A DNA stretch of 15,876 bases, taken from contig JAKFES010000254.1 of NCBI GenBank assembly GCA_036675585.1, positions 1-15,876 of the forward strand, in the 5' to 3' direction. The first letter of the stretch is position 1. Each line of letters starts with the position of its first letter. The stretch comes from Zeimonas sp036675585. Lineage in GTDB: Bacteria; Pseudomonadota; Gammaproteobacteria; Burkholderiales; Burkholderiaceae_E. The notes below the pieces were generated by a model, which saw only the letters and a list, made by a program, of their open reading frames with translations, did not search any database and had not been told where the DNA came from. The position numbers were made by a program, and so were the translations under genes. Shown here piece after piece: positions 7,567-14,772 of this stretch.

Positions 7567-8769
7567 TCAGCCCGCGAGCACCGGCACTTCGACCGCCGGC
7601 GGCGTGTTGCGGCTGCGCTGGCAACGCACGATGCCGTCGATCATCACCATGCCCACGCCCGGGATGTCGCCCAGGCGCACGCTCTCGAGCAGGTCGCGCC
7701 CCGCCGAGTGCTGCGCGCGGTCGAGGAAGACGAAGTCGGCGGGGCGGCCCGTCTCGACCAGGCCCTGCTCGAGACCGCGCCGGCGCGCGGTGTTGCCGGT
7801 CGCGAAGCCGAAGCAGATCTCGGCCGGAATGTCGGCGAGACTCGAGAGCAGTGCGATCAGCCGCAGGATGCCCAGCGGCTGCACGCCCGACCCCGCCGGC
7901 GCATCGGTGCCGAGGATGACGCGATGCGGGCAGTCGAGCTCCATCGCGTGGCGCGCGGTAAGGATCGCGATCCGCTCGTTGCCGTTGTGCACGATCTCCA
8001 TCGCGCGCGGGCTGCGCTCGCACAGCGTGCACACCGCCTTGTACGACAGCGCCGTGTGCCCGCCGTTGATGTGCCCGATGACGTCGGCGTCGGCCTCGAG
8101 CACGACGTTCTCGTCGATCAACCCGGAGCCGGGAATCGACGGCCCGCCGGTATGGATCGTGCTCTGCATGCCGTGCTTGCGGGCCCACGACACCATCTGC
8201 GCGGCCTCGTCGCCCGCCTTGACCGAACCGAGCCCGATCTCGCCGAGCAGGCGCACGCCGGCGGCGGCCATCTCGGCGAAATCGGCTTCGACCATTCCCT
8301 TCTCGAGCACCGGTGCGCCGGCGAGCACCTTGACGCCGCCGCCGACGCCGGCGGCGCGCATTCCGTCGAACGCACGCTGCGCGGTGATCGCGAGCGCCTT
8401 GACGCCGACGATGTCCTTCGGCCGCCCCGGCAGGTGCACTTCGCCGGCGGAGATCATCGTCGTCACGCCGCCGTGCAGGCACGACTCGATCCAGCCGAGC
8501 TGGTTCTGGCGCGGAGTCCAGTCGCCGAACACCGGGTGCACGTGCGAATCGATCAGCCCGGGCGCGAGCGCGGTCCCGCGCGCATCGATCGTGCTGGCCG
8601 CACCGCCCGTGTCGCAGTCCTTCTCGCGACCGATCGCCGCGATGCGTCCGTCGTCGACGACGACCGTGTCGGCGTCGAGGATCGGCGCGTCGATGTCGCC
8701 CGACAGCAGCAGGCCGATGTTGCGGATGACGACCTTTCCCGATTTCTGCGCTTGCGTGGCCAGGGCCAT
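7567..8769 (-). CDS. Amidohydrolase, enamidase-like
   Basis: A cytoplasmic metal-dependent hydrolase of the amidohydrolase superfamily, 400 residues. The metal ligands of the TIM barrel are visible: His76 and His78 in GLIDSHVHP, Glu177 in RLLGEIGL, His206 in STIHTGGP, His233 in VIGHINGGHTA and Asp289 in ILGTDAP. The N-terminal 1-70 and C-terminal 330-400 form the usual flanking beta domain (VVIRNIG, VDDGRIAAIG, GRPADFVFLD). The overall pattern, especially GEIGLGSVK, IHTGGPSIPGS and HINGGHTAL, resembles enamidase of nicotinate fermentation, which hydrolyses 6-oxo-1,4,5,6-tetrahydronicotinate to 2-formylglutarate and ammonia. I rate superfamily as certain and enamidase activity as likely but unproven. 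It follows livF by 46 nt in the same operon. Two ATGs compete; the second (8769) has AGGAGG at the ideal 7-nt distance and is chosen. Confidence 0.85.
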   Translation of the reverse strand: MALATQAQKSGKVVIRNIGLLLSGDIDAPILDADTVVVDDGRIAAIGREKDCDTGGAASTIDARGTALAPGLIDSHVHPVFGDWTPRQNQLGWIESCLHGGVTTMISAGEVHLPGRPKDIVGVKALAITAQRAFDGMRAAGVGGGVKVLAGAPVLEKGMVEADFAEMAAAGVRLLGEIGLGSVKAGDEAAQMVSWARKHGMQSTIHTGGPSIPGSGLIDENVVLEADADVIGHINGGHTALSYKAVCTLCERSPRAMEIVHNGNERIAILTARHAMELDCPHRVILGTDAPAGSGVQPLGILRLIALLSSLADIPAEICFGFATGNTARRRGLEQGLVETGRPADFVFLDRAQHSAGRDLLESVRLGDIPGVGMVMIDGIVRCQRSRNTPPAVEVPVLAG

Positions 8770-8776
8770 TTCCATT

Positions 8777-8782
8777 CCTCCT
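8777..8782 (-). promoter_or_regulatory. Ribosome binding site AGGAGG that decides the amidohydrolase start
   Basis: A perfect AGGAGG (8782-8777 on the minus strand) is one base from a first ATG (8775) and seven bases from a second in-frame ATG (8769). The spacing fits the second, which shortens the protein by two residues (M-E removed). It is the strongest Shine-Dalgarno in the operon, suggesting high translation of this enzyme. Confidence 0.7.
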
Positions 8783-8787
8783 GCGAT

Positions 8788-8812
8788 GCACGCGCCGACC
8801 GGGCCCGCGTGC
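8788..8812 (-). other. Intercistronic hairpin between livF and the amidohydrolase gene
   Basis: Perfect 7-bp arms GCACGCG / CGCGTGC with an 11-nt loop lie 3 nt after the livF stop and just before the strong Shine-Dalgarno of the amidohydrolase. It could shape mRNA processing or expose the ribosome site; chance is possible in such GC-rich sequence. Confidence 0.3.
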
Positions 8813-8815
8813 GGA

Positions 8816-9529
8816 TCAGACCGCCAGGTACTGCCTTCGCACGTCCTCGTCGGCGTCGAGCGCGGCCATGCTTCCGGCGAAACGCACCTGCCCCTTCTCG
8901 AGCACGTAGGCGCGATCGGAGACCGCCGACGCGAACGCGACGTTCTGTTCGGACAGCAGCACCGACAGCCCCTGCTTCTTCAGCTCGACGATCATGTCGG
9001 CCATCTGCTCGACGATCACCGGCGCGACGCCCTCGGACGGCTCGTCGAGCAGCACCAGCCGCGGGTTGCCCATCAGCGTGCGCGCGACGCTGAGCATCTG
9101 CTGCTCGCCGCCGCTCATGCGCCCGCCCGGGCGCTCGGGCATCCGGCCGAGATTCGGGAACAGCTCGAAGAGCCGCTCGACGCTCCACGTCGGCGCGCCG
9201 GTGCGCGGCGGCCGGCGGCCGACGTCGAGGTTCTCGAGCACGGTCAGGTCGGTGAAGATGCGCCGGTCCTCGGGAACGTAGCCGATTCCGGCACGATTGA
9301 TGCGAAACGCCTCGAGGCCGTCGATGCGCGCACCGTCGAACTCGACCGTTCCGGTGCGGGCGGGCATCAGCCCCATGATCGATTTCATCGTCGTGCTCTT
9401 GCCCGCGCCGTTGCGCCCCATCAGCGCGACGACCTCGCCGTCGCCGATCTCGAGATCGACGTCGAACAGCACGTGCGCGCGGCCGTACCACGCGTTGAGC
9501 CGGCGCACGCGGAGCAGCGGCGCGCTCAT
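8816..9529 (-). CDS. livF: Branched-chain amino acid-type ABC transporter ATP-binding protein LivF
   Basis: A 237-residue ATPase of the HAAT (hydrophobic amino acid type) importer family, one of the two ATPases driving the fused permease. Walker A GRNGAGKST is at 38-46, the Q-loop region about 80-90 (GIGYVPEDRRIF), the signature MSGGEQQ at 138-144, and Walker B LVLLDEP at 158-164. The usual switch histidine is replaced by Gln195 in SEQN, which is normal for LivF. The phrase GYVPEDRRIFTDLTVLENL is typical of LivF. Length is standard. The start overlaps the livG stop as ATGA (9529-9526). It works with LivG, the LivHM fusion and the periplasmic binding protein encoded upstream. Substrate may differ from branched-chain amino acids, as this family also imports amides, urea and aromatic acids. 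Confidence 0.96.
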   Translation of the reverse strand: MSAPLLRVRRLNAWYGRAHVLFDVDLEIGDGEVVALMGRNGAGKSTTMKSIMGLMPARTGTVEFDGARIDGLEAFRINRAGIGYVPEDRRIFTDLTVLENLDVGRRPPRTGAPTWSVERLFELFPNLGRMPERPGGRMSGGEQQMLSVARTLMGNPRLVLLDEPSEGVAPVIVEQMADMIVELKKQGLSVLLSEQNVAFASAVSDRAYVLEKGQVRFAGSMAALDADEDVRRQYLAV

Positions 9530-10335
9530 CGCACCTCCGCCGGGCGCACCGGCGCGGGGGCCGTGCCGGCCGCGCGCACGCCCTGCACCAGCCGGCCGCT
9601 GCCGAAATACACTTCGCGCACCTTCGGGTCGTCGCGGATCTCGCCGGGCGGGCCTTCGGCGATCGGCTTGCCGCGCGCGAGGACGAGGATCCGGTCGGCG
9701 TGCGCGAACACGACGTCCATGCTGTGCTCGGTGAACAGCACGCCGATCCCGCGCTCCTTGACCAGGTCGCGCGTGAGCTGCATCAGCGCGTTGCGCTCCT
9801 GCGGCGCCATCCCCGCGGTCGGCTCGTCCATCAGCAGCAGCTTGGGCCGGTTCGCCAGCGCGATCGCGAGCTCGACGGTCTTGATGTCGCCGTAGGCGAG
9901 CGTGCTGCACGGCTCGTCGGCACGCGCACGCAGTCCGACCGCGTCGAGCAGCGCGAGCGCCTCGTCGCGATGCAGCGCCGCGGCGCGCGCCCACAAGCGG
10001 TAGAGCTGCCGATGGTGCGAGAGCAGCGCCATCTGCACGTTCTCGACGACGGTCATCGACGCGTAGGTGGCGGCGACCTGGAACGTGCGCCCGACGCCGA
10101 GCCGCCAGATGTCGCGCGGGCGCCATCCGGCGATCTCGCGCCCGTCGAAGCGCACGCTGCCCGAATCGGGCGCGAGCTGGCCGTTGATCATGTTGAAGCA
10201 CGTCGACTTGCCCGCGCCGTTCGGGCCGATCATCGCCAGCAGCTCGCCGGCGGCGAGCTCGAACGCCACGCCGTCGACCGCGTGCACGCCGCCGAACGCC
10301 TTGCGCAGTCCGTCGACCTGCAGCAGCGCGGTCAT
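9526..10335 (-). CDS. livG: Branched-chain amino acid-type ABC transporter ATP-binding protein LivG
   Basis: A 269-residue ATPase that pairs with LivF. Walker A GPNGAGKST at 37-45, signature LAYGDIK at 146-152, Walker B LLLMDEP at 166-172 and switch His204 in FTEHSMD are all present. The segment VGRTFQVAATYASMTVVENV (81-100) is the LivG-type Q-loop region. The signature differs from the LAYGQQR form familiar from E. coli LivG, which suggests a separate subfamily but not loss of function. The C-terminal tail (250-269) is Ala/Pro-rich. The start overlaps the permease stop as ATGA (10335-10332), and its own stop overlaps livF the same way, so the three are tightly coupled. Confidence 0.96.
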   Translation of the reverse strand: MTALLQVDGLRKAFGGVHAVDGVAFELAAGELLAMIGPNGAGKSTCFNMINGQLAPDSGSVRFDGREIAGWRPRDIWRLGVGRTFQVAATYASMTVVENVQMALLSHHRQLYRLWARAAALHRDEALALLDAVGLRARADEPCSTLAYGDIKTVELAIALANRPKLLLMDEPTAGMAPQERNALMQLTRDLVKERGIGVLFTEHSMDVVFAHADRILVLARGKPIAEGPPGEIRDDPKVREVYFGSGRLVQGVRAAGTAPAPVRPAEVR

Positions 10336-12248
10336 GGGCGGATCCCCGCCGGCGCATCGGCGCGCCAGCGCAGCCGCTCGACGAGCGACGCGAGCCCGCC
10401 GACGATGCCCTGCGGGAACACGACGACGAGCGCGAGGATGACCAGCCCGAGCAGCGCACGCCAGTACTCGGTGGTGCGGATCACCGAGTCCTGCAGCCAG
10501 GTGAACACCGCGCTGCCGACGATCGGGCCGGCGAGCGTCTGCACGCCGCCGAGCAGCACCATGACGAGGCCGTCGATCGAGCGGCCGACGTGGATCGTTT
10601 CCGGCGAGATCGATCCCTTGCCGAAGGCGAACAGCGCGCCGGCCAGCCCGCAGAACCAGCCCGCGACGATGAAGCCCTTCCAGTGCACGTCGACGACGTC
10701 GATTCCGGTGCTCTCGGCGCGCAGCGGCGAATCGCGCCCGGCGCGCATCGCGTAGCCGAACGGCGAGAACAGCACGCGGCGCAGCGCGTAGACGCTCGCC
10801 GCGACGAGCGCGAGCGTGAGGTAGTAGTACGCGCTCTTCGACGCGAAGCGTTCCGAGGGCCAGATGCCGATCAGCCCGTTGCTGCCGCCGGTCACCTCGT
10901 CCCACTGGTAGACGATCGACCAGACGATCTGCGCGAAGGCGAGCGTGAGCATCGCCAGGTACACGCCCGACAGGCGCACCGAGAACCAGCCGAACAGCGC
11001 CGCGCCGGCGAGCGCGAGCAGCGGGCCCAGCAGCAGCGCAAGCTCCATCGGCAGCGCGAGGCCGGCCAGCAGCGCCGCGGCGCCGTACGCACCGAGGCCG
11101 AAATACGCGGCGTGCCCGAACGAATGCATCCCGCCGGGCCCCATGATGAAGTGCAGGCTCGTCGCGAACAGCACCGCGATCAGCACGTCGATCATCAGCA
11201 CGGTCAGGTACGGCATCGATTCGACGAGCGGCGGAATCGCGAGCGCGGCGACGAACAGGCCGACCGCGAGCGCCGCGCCGCGTCGCATCGGGCGCAGCGG
11301 CGTTTCGCCGGCGGCGGCGCCGCGCAGCACGCCCTGCGGCTTGCCGAGCAATCCCCACGGGCGCCAGATCAGCACGACCGCCATCACGATGAACTCGACG
11401 ACGAGCGTGAGCTTGGAGAACGCGAACGAGGTGCCGAACAGCTCGACGGTGCCGAGCCCGTAGCACAGCGCCTTGATCTCGGCGATGATCAGCGCCGCCA
11501 GGTACGCGCCGGGGATGCTGCCCATGCCGCCGACGACGACGACGACGAACGCGTCGCCGATCGTCGTCAGGTCGAGCGCGAGGTTGGCCGGCTCGCGCGG
11601 CAGCTGCAGCGCGCCGCCGAGCGCGGCGAGCGCCGAACCGAGCGCGAACACGCCGGTGAACAGCCACGCCTGGTTCACGCCGAGCGCGCCGACCATCTCG
11701 CGGTCCTGCGTCGCCGCGCGGATCAGCACGCCCAGCCGCGTACGGCGCAGCAGCAGCCACAGCGCGCCGAGCACGAGCGGTCCGACGAAGATCAGGAACA
11801 GCTCGTATTGCGGGAAATTGCGTCCGAGCACCGGGATCGAACCGCGCAGCCCCGGCGCGCGCGGGCCGAGCAGGTCGTCCGGCCCCCAGACGGCGAGCAC
11901 GACGTCGCGCAGCAGCAGCACGACGGCGAAGGTGGCGAGCAGCTGGAACAGCTCGGGCGCACCGTAGACGCGCCGCAGCACGAGGACCTCGACGAGCGCG
12001 CCGAGCACGCCGACGGCGAGCGCGGCGAGCACGATCGCCGACCAGAAACCGAGGCCGCCGCCGACGTGCTCGCCGAGAAACCCGGCGAACGTATACGCGA
12101 CGTACAGCCCGACCATGAACATCGAGCCGTGCGCGAAATTGACGATCCGCGTGACGCCGAAGATCAGCGACAGGCCGACCGCGAGCAGGAACAGCGTGGA
12201 GGCGCCGGCGAGCCCGTTCAGGGCCTGTACGGCGAGGCCGGAAATCAT
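10332..12248 (-). CDS. livHM: Fused LivH-LivM ABC transporter permease
   Basis: A 638-residue inner-membrane permease that joins, in one chain, the two subunits normally made separately. Residues 1-300 match LivH: LLAVGLSLIFGVTRIVNFAHGSMFMVG (21-47), with the ATPase-contact loop GGMGSIPGAYL (240-250). Residues about 301-325 form a polar linker (GKPQGVLRGAAAGETPLRP). Residues 326-638 match LivM: GPGGMHSFGHAAYFGLGAYGA (370-390), LRAESTGIDV (509-518), with a second contact loop GGVQTLAGPIVGSA (567-580). There are about 8 hydrophobic segments in each half. The frame is continuous with no stop between halves, so it is a real fusion rather than a misread pair. The ATG at 12248 has no strong Shine-Dalgarno. 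It lies 88 bp after the binding-protein gene, behind two hairpins. Confidence 0.95.
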   Translation of the reverse strand: MISGLAVQALNGLAGASTLFLLAVGLSLIFGVTRIVNFAHGSMFMVGLYVAYTFAGFLGEHVGGGLGFWSAIVLAALAVGVLGALVEVLVLRRVYGAPELFQLLATFAVVLLLRDVVLAVWGPDDLLGPRAPGLRGSIPVLGRNFPQYELFLIFVGPLVLGALWLLLRRTRLGVLIRAATQDREMVGALGVNQAWLFTGVFALGSALAALGGALQLPREPANLALDLTTIGDAFVVVVVGGMGSIPGAYLAALIIAEIKALCYGLGTVELFGTSFAFSKLTLVVEFIVMAVVLIWRPWGLLGKPQGVLRGAAAGETPLRPMRRGAALAVGLFVAALAIPPLVESMPYLTVLMIDVLIAVLFATSLHFIMGPGGMHSFGHAAYFGLGAYGAAALLAGLALPMELALLLGPLLALAGAALFGWFSVRLSGVYLAMLTLAFAQIVWSIVYQWDEVTGGSNGLIGIWPSERFASKSAYYYLTLALVAASVYALRRVLFSPFGYAMRAGRDSPLRAESTGIDVVDVHWKGFIVAGWFCGLAGALFAFGKGSISPETIHVGRSIDGLVMVLLGGVQTLAGPIVGSAVFTWLQDSVIRTTEYWRALLGLVILALVVVFPQGIVGGLASLVERLRWRADAPAGIRP

Positions 12249-12268
12249 CGAAGGATGCCTGCAGGAAA

Positions 12269-12283
12269 CGCCGCGCAGCGGCG
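12269..12283 (-). other. Small hairpin between the binding protein and permease genes
   Basis: CGCCGC / GCGGCG arms with a 3-nt loop, followed in the direction of transcription by TTTCC. It sits directly downstream of the larger hairpin. The short T run makes it a possible weak terminator. Confidence 0.4.
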
Positions 12284-12287
12284 ACCC

Positions 12288-12326
12288 GCGTGCGGTGCGC
12301 GCAGCCGATGCGCGCGCACCGCACGC
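12288..12326 (-). repeat. Perfect 15-bp inverted repeat (mRNA hairpin) after the binding-protein gene
   Basis: The arms GCGTGCGGTGCGCGC (12288-12302) and GCGCGCACCGCACGC (12312-12326) are exact reverse complements separated by 9 nt. It begins 10 nt after the stop codon of the binding-protein gene and ends before the permease gene. In the transcript it would form a very stable stem. By analogy with malE-malF-type junctions it probably protects the upstream message or limits readthrough, so that more binding protein than permease is made. That role is inference; the repeat itself is seen. Confidence 0.75.
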
Positions 12327-12336
12327 AGCGCGAAAG

Positions 12337-13542
12337 TCAGTCGGCCGCCTGCGGACGCAGCTTGCGCGTCGCCTCGACGTCGGGCAGCACCGCGGCCCCG
12401 TCGACGTAGCGGTAGTCCTTCATCACGCCCTTGCCGTCGCGCACCGTCGTCAGGCCGACGTAGGCGCCCATCGTCGCCTGGTGATCGACCGCGCGGTAGG
12501 TCATCGGCCCGAACGGCGTGTCGACCGGCAGGCCGCGGAACGCCTCGATCAGCTTTTCGGTGTCGGTGCTTCCGGCCTTGGCGATCGCCGCGGCGATCGA
12601 CTTGACCGACGTGTAGCCGACGATCGAGCCCAGGCGCGGATAGTCGTTCCAGCGCTTGCGGTACGCGTCGAGGAACTTCTGGTGATCGGGCATGTCGATG
12701 CCGTACCACGGGTAGCCGGTGACGATCCAGCCTTCGGGCGCTTCGTCCTTGAGCGGATCGAGGTATTCGGGCTCGCCGGTGAGCAGGCTGACGACCGAGC
12801 GTCCCTGGAACAGCCCGCGCGTGGTGCCCTCGCGCACGAACTTGGTCAGGTCGGCGCCGAACAGCACGTTGAAGATCGCATCGGGTTTCGCGTCGGCGAG
12901 CGCCTGCACGACCGCGCCGGCGTCGACCCGCCCGAGTCCGGGCGCCTGCTCGGCGACGAACTCGATGTCGGGCTGCCGGGCCTTCATCAGCTTCTTGAAG
13001 GTCTCGGCGGCCGACTGCCCGTACTCGTAGTTCGGATAGACGATCGCCCAGCGCTTCTTCTTCAGCGCGAGCGCATCGGGAACGAGCATCGCCGTCTGCA
13101 TGTACGTCGTCGGACGCAGCCGGAACGTGTAGCGATTGCCTTCGGCCCACGTGATCTTGTCGGTCAGCGGCTCGGCGGCCAGGAAGAACACCTTGCGCTG
13201 GCGGGCGAAATCGGTGACGGCCAGCCCGATGTGCGAGAGGAACGTTCCGAAGATCAGGTCGACCTTCTCGCGCGAGACGAGTTCCTCGGCCACGCGCACG
13301 GCGTCGCCGGGATTCGCGTTGTCGTCGCGCGAGACGACCTCGAGCTTGCGCCCGAGCAGCCCGCCCGCGGCGTTGACTTCCTCGACCGCGAGCTCCCAGC
13401 CTTTCTTGTACGGCTCGAGGAACGCGGGTTGCGCCTTGTAGCTGTTGAGCTCTCCGATGCGGATCGGCTGCTGTCCCTGGGCGTGCACGGCCCCGGCGGT
13501 CGCGAGCGCGCCGAACAGCGCCGCGGCAATCATTCTTCTCAT
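12337..13542 (-). CDS. ABC transporter periplasmic substrate-binding protein (LivK/HAAT type)
   Basis: A 401-residue type I periplasmic binding protein (Peripla_BP_6-like) that captures the solute and delivers it to the LivHM permease. A Sec signal peptide is clear: MRRMIAAALFGALATAGAVHA with predicted cleavage after A21. The mature protein begins with PIRIGELNSYK, followed by GWELAVEEVNAAGGLLGRKLEVV (48-70), DNANPGDAVRVAEELV (74-89) and VDLIFGTFLSHIGLAV (94-109), the usual first lobe. KKRWAIVYPNYEYGQSAA (162-179) leads into the second. No Cys is visible, so it is not a lipoprotein. ATG at 13542 has GGAG 7-8 nt upstream; an in-frame extension to 13974 would overlap the preceding gene and is rejected. 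The ligand is unknown; clustering suggests a carboxylated N-heterocycle rather than leucine. Confidence 0.94.
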   Translation of the reverse strand: MRRMIAAALFGALATAGAVHAQGQQPIRIGELNSYKAQPAFLEPYKKGWELAVEEVNAAGGLLGRKLEVVSRDDNANPGDAVRVAEELVSREKVDLIFGTFLSHIGLAVTDFARQRKVFFLAAEPLTDKITWAEGNRYTFRLRPTTYMQTAMLVPDALALKKKRWAIVYPNYEYGQSAAETFKKLMKARQPDIEFVAEQAPGLGRVDAGAVVQALADAKPDAIFNVLFGADLTKFVREGTTRGLFQGRSVVSLLTGEPEYLDPLKDEAPEGWIVTGYPWYGIDMPDHQKFLDAYRKRWNDYPRLGSIVGYTSVKSIAAAIAKAGSTDTEKLIEAFRGLPVDTPFGPMTYRAVDHQATMGAYVGLTTVRDGKGVMKDYRYVDGAAVLPDVEATRKLRPQAAD

Positions 13543-13564
13543 GGTCGTCTCCGTGGTTGATCGT

Positions 13565-14149
13565 TCAACGCAATCCGTCCTTGCCTTCGATCTCGTTCTT
13601 CTGAAGTCCTCCCACGCGCGCGAGCGGCCGCCCGCTGTCGGTGACCGCGACGGCGACGACGATCTCGTCGGCGCGCGGCGCATCGGGCACCCGGGCCTCG
13701 ATCGCGTCGAAATGACTGCGAACGAAAGCCGCGTCCTTGTGGCCGAGCGGAACGTCGATCGCGGTGCCCGGCCCGCCCATCTTCTTCGCCGACGGCACCA
13801 GCGCGGCGCCCTTGCCGACCGCCTTGCGCAGCGGCGCGCCGAGCCGCGGATGCAGGATCGCCGCGGCGTGCTCGAGCTCGCCGCGCTCGCCGACGATCGC
13901 CGCCTTGCCGTAGCTCTCGGCGCGCTCGGGATCGATGCCGAGCGCCTGCACGCAGCGCGCGCCGAGCAGCGCACCCAGCTCCTCGCCGATCGCCATCAGC
14001 TCGTCGAGCTGCTCCGAATAGCGGCCCGCGTACGGATTGGCGATGACGGCGACGGCGAGCGCACGCCGGGTCGGCGGTTTCACGTCGCGCCCCATCTCCC
14101 GGTGGACCTCGTCGACGGTGACGATCAGTTTGCGCAGTTCGGCTGGCAT
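13565..14149 (-). CDS. Amino acid synthesis (PF06684/DUF1185) family protein, second copy
   Basis: A 194-residue cytoplasmic protein of the PF06684 family. Family structures are, as I recall, a variant chorismate-mutase-like fold, and no reaction is firmly established. Shared family blocks: RRALAVAVIANPYAGRYSEQL (28-48), ESYGKAAIVGERGELEHAAA (78-97), KMGGPGTAIDVPLGHKDAAFVRSHFD (123-148) and DEIVVAVAVTDSGRPLARVGG (161-181). It is a clear paralogue of the gene just upstream (14182-14772), sharing these blocks and the DGLR C-terminus. GGAG lies about 7-8 nt before the ATG. It is 22 bp ahead of the binding-protein gene and so belongs to the same operon. It could form a heteromer with its paralogue (inference). 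Confidence 0.9.
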   Translation of the reverse strand: MPAELRKLIVTVDEVHREMGRDVKPPTRRALAVAVIANPYAGRYSEQLDELMAIGEELGALLGARCVQALGIDPERAESYGKAAIVGERGELEHAAAILHPRLGAPLRKAVGKGAALVPSAKKMGGPGTAIDVPLGHKDAAFVRSHFDAIEARVPDAPRADEIVVAVAVTDSGRPLARVGGLQKNEIEGKDGLR

Positions 14150-14181
14150 CGGTGTCTCCGTTCGTGATCGGCGTCCAGGCG

Positions 14182-14772
14182 CTAGCGCAGCCCGTCGACG
14201 CCCTGGATCCGGTCGGCGCGCAGCCCGCCGACCCGTTCGTGTACGCGCGCACCGGTGCTCATCGCGAGGAAGAAGACGATCTCGTCGGCGGCGGGCGCGC
14301 CCGGCACGCCGACCTCGATCGTGTCGAAATGGCTGCGCACGTAGCTCGCGTTCACGTGCGTGAGCGGCAGGTCGATGCGCGCACCGGGCGCACCGACTTT
14401 CGTGTTCGACGGAACGATCGCCTTCGTCGATACGCCGTGCTGCTCGAGCAGCGTGCGCATCGCGTAGCCGCCGGGAACGTGCCACAGGTGCCCGTGCTCG
14501 GACTCGCCGCCCGCGCCGACGATCCCGCCCTTGCCGTACGACTCGACCGCGGCGGCCGGCATGGCCATCGCATCGAGCAGGCGCTGCGCGAGCTGCACGC
14601 CGAGCGGCTGGAGCGCGTCCATCATCGGCTCGATGTGCGGCTCGTAGCGATGCGCGAACGGGTTCGCCAGTACGACGGCGACGACGCCGCGCCGCTGCGG
14701 GCGTGCGCCGCGCGGGCCGAACTCGTGGAAGATCTCCTCGATCTGCATCCAGATGCGTCGGGTCTCGATCAT
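14182..14772 (-). CDS. Amino acid synthesis (PF06684/DUF1185) family protein, first copy
   Basis: A 196-residue member of PF06684, paralogous to the next gene downstream. Conserved blocks: RRGVVAVVLANPFAHRYEPHI (27-47), ESYGKGGIVGAGGESEHGH (77-95), KVGAPGARIDLPLTHVNASY (125-144), VRSHFDTIEVGVPGAPAADEIVF (145-167) and the C-terminal VDGLR. Compared with the second copy it has a longer region around SEHGHLWHVPGGYAMRTLLEQHG (91-113), richer in His, so the two are not interchangeable copies. The start is fixed by an ATGA overlap with the UPF0280 gene (14772-14769); longer in-frame ORFs upstream run through UPF0280 in another frame. Function is unknown; its constant company of heterocycle-like genes here argues for a catabolic rather than biosynthetic role. 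Confidence 0.9.
   Translation of the reverse strand: MIETRRIWMQIEEIFHEFGPRGARPQRRGVVAVVLANPFAHRYEPHIEPMMDALQPLGVQLAQRLLDAMAMPAAAVESYGKGGIVGAGGESEHGHLWHVPGGYAMRTLLEQHGVSTKAIVPSNTKVGAPGARIDLPLTHVNASYVRSHFDTIEVGVPGAPAADEIVFFLAMSTGARVHERVGGLRADRIQGVDGLR

Noticed and set aside
6857..8791. A 644-codon minus-strand open frame ending in the TetR protein
   Set aside because: Only its C-terminal 233 residues are a real protein; the rest is a shifted frame of the amidohydrolase, so this is not a fusion.
7019..9895. A 958-codon plus-strand open frame
   Set aside because: It runs antisense across the TetR, amidohydrolase, livF and part of livG genes, all of which have clear family motifs; the antisense translation has none.
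9526..12324. A 932-codon minus-strand open frame ending in LivG
   Set aside because: The first 660 or so residues are an out-of-frame reading of the LivHM permease; the true LivG start is the ATGA overlap at 10335.
10590..12605. A 671-codon plus-strand open frame
   Set aside because: Antisense to the LivHM permease; its composition (Arg, Glu, Gln, His-rich) is the usual mirror of a hydrophobic membrane protein.
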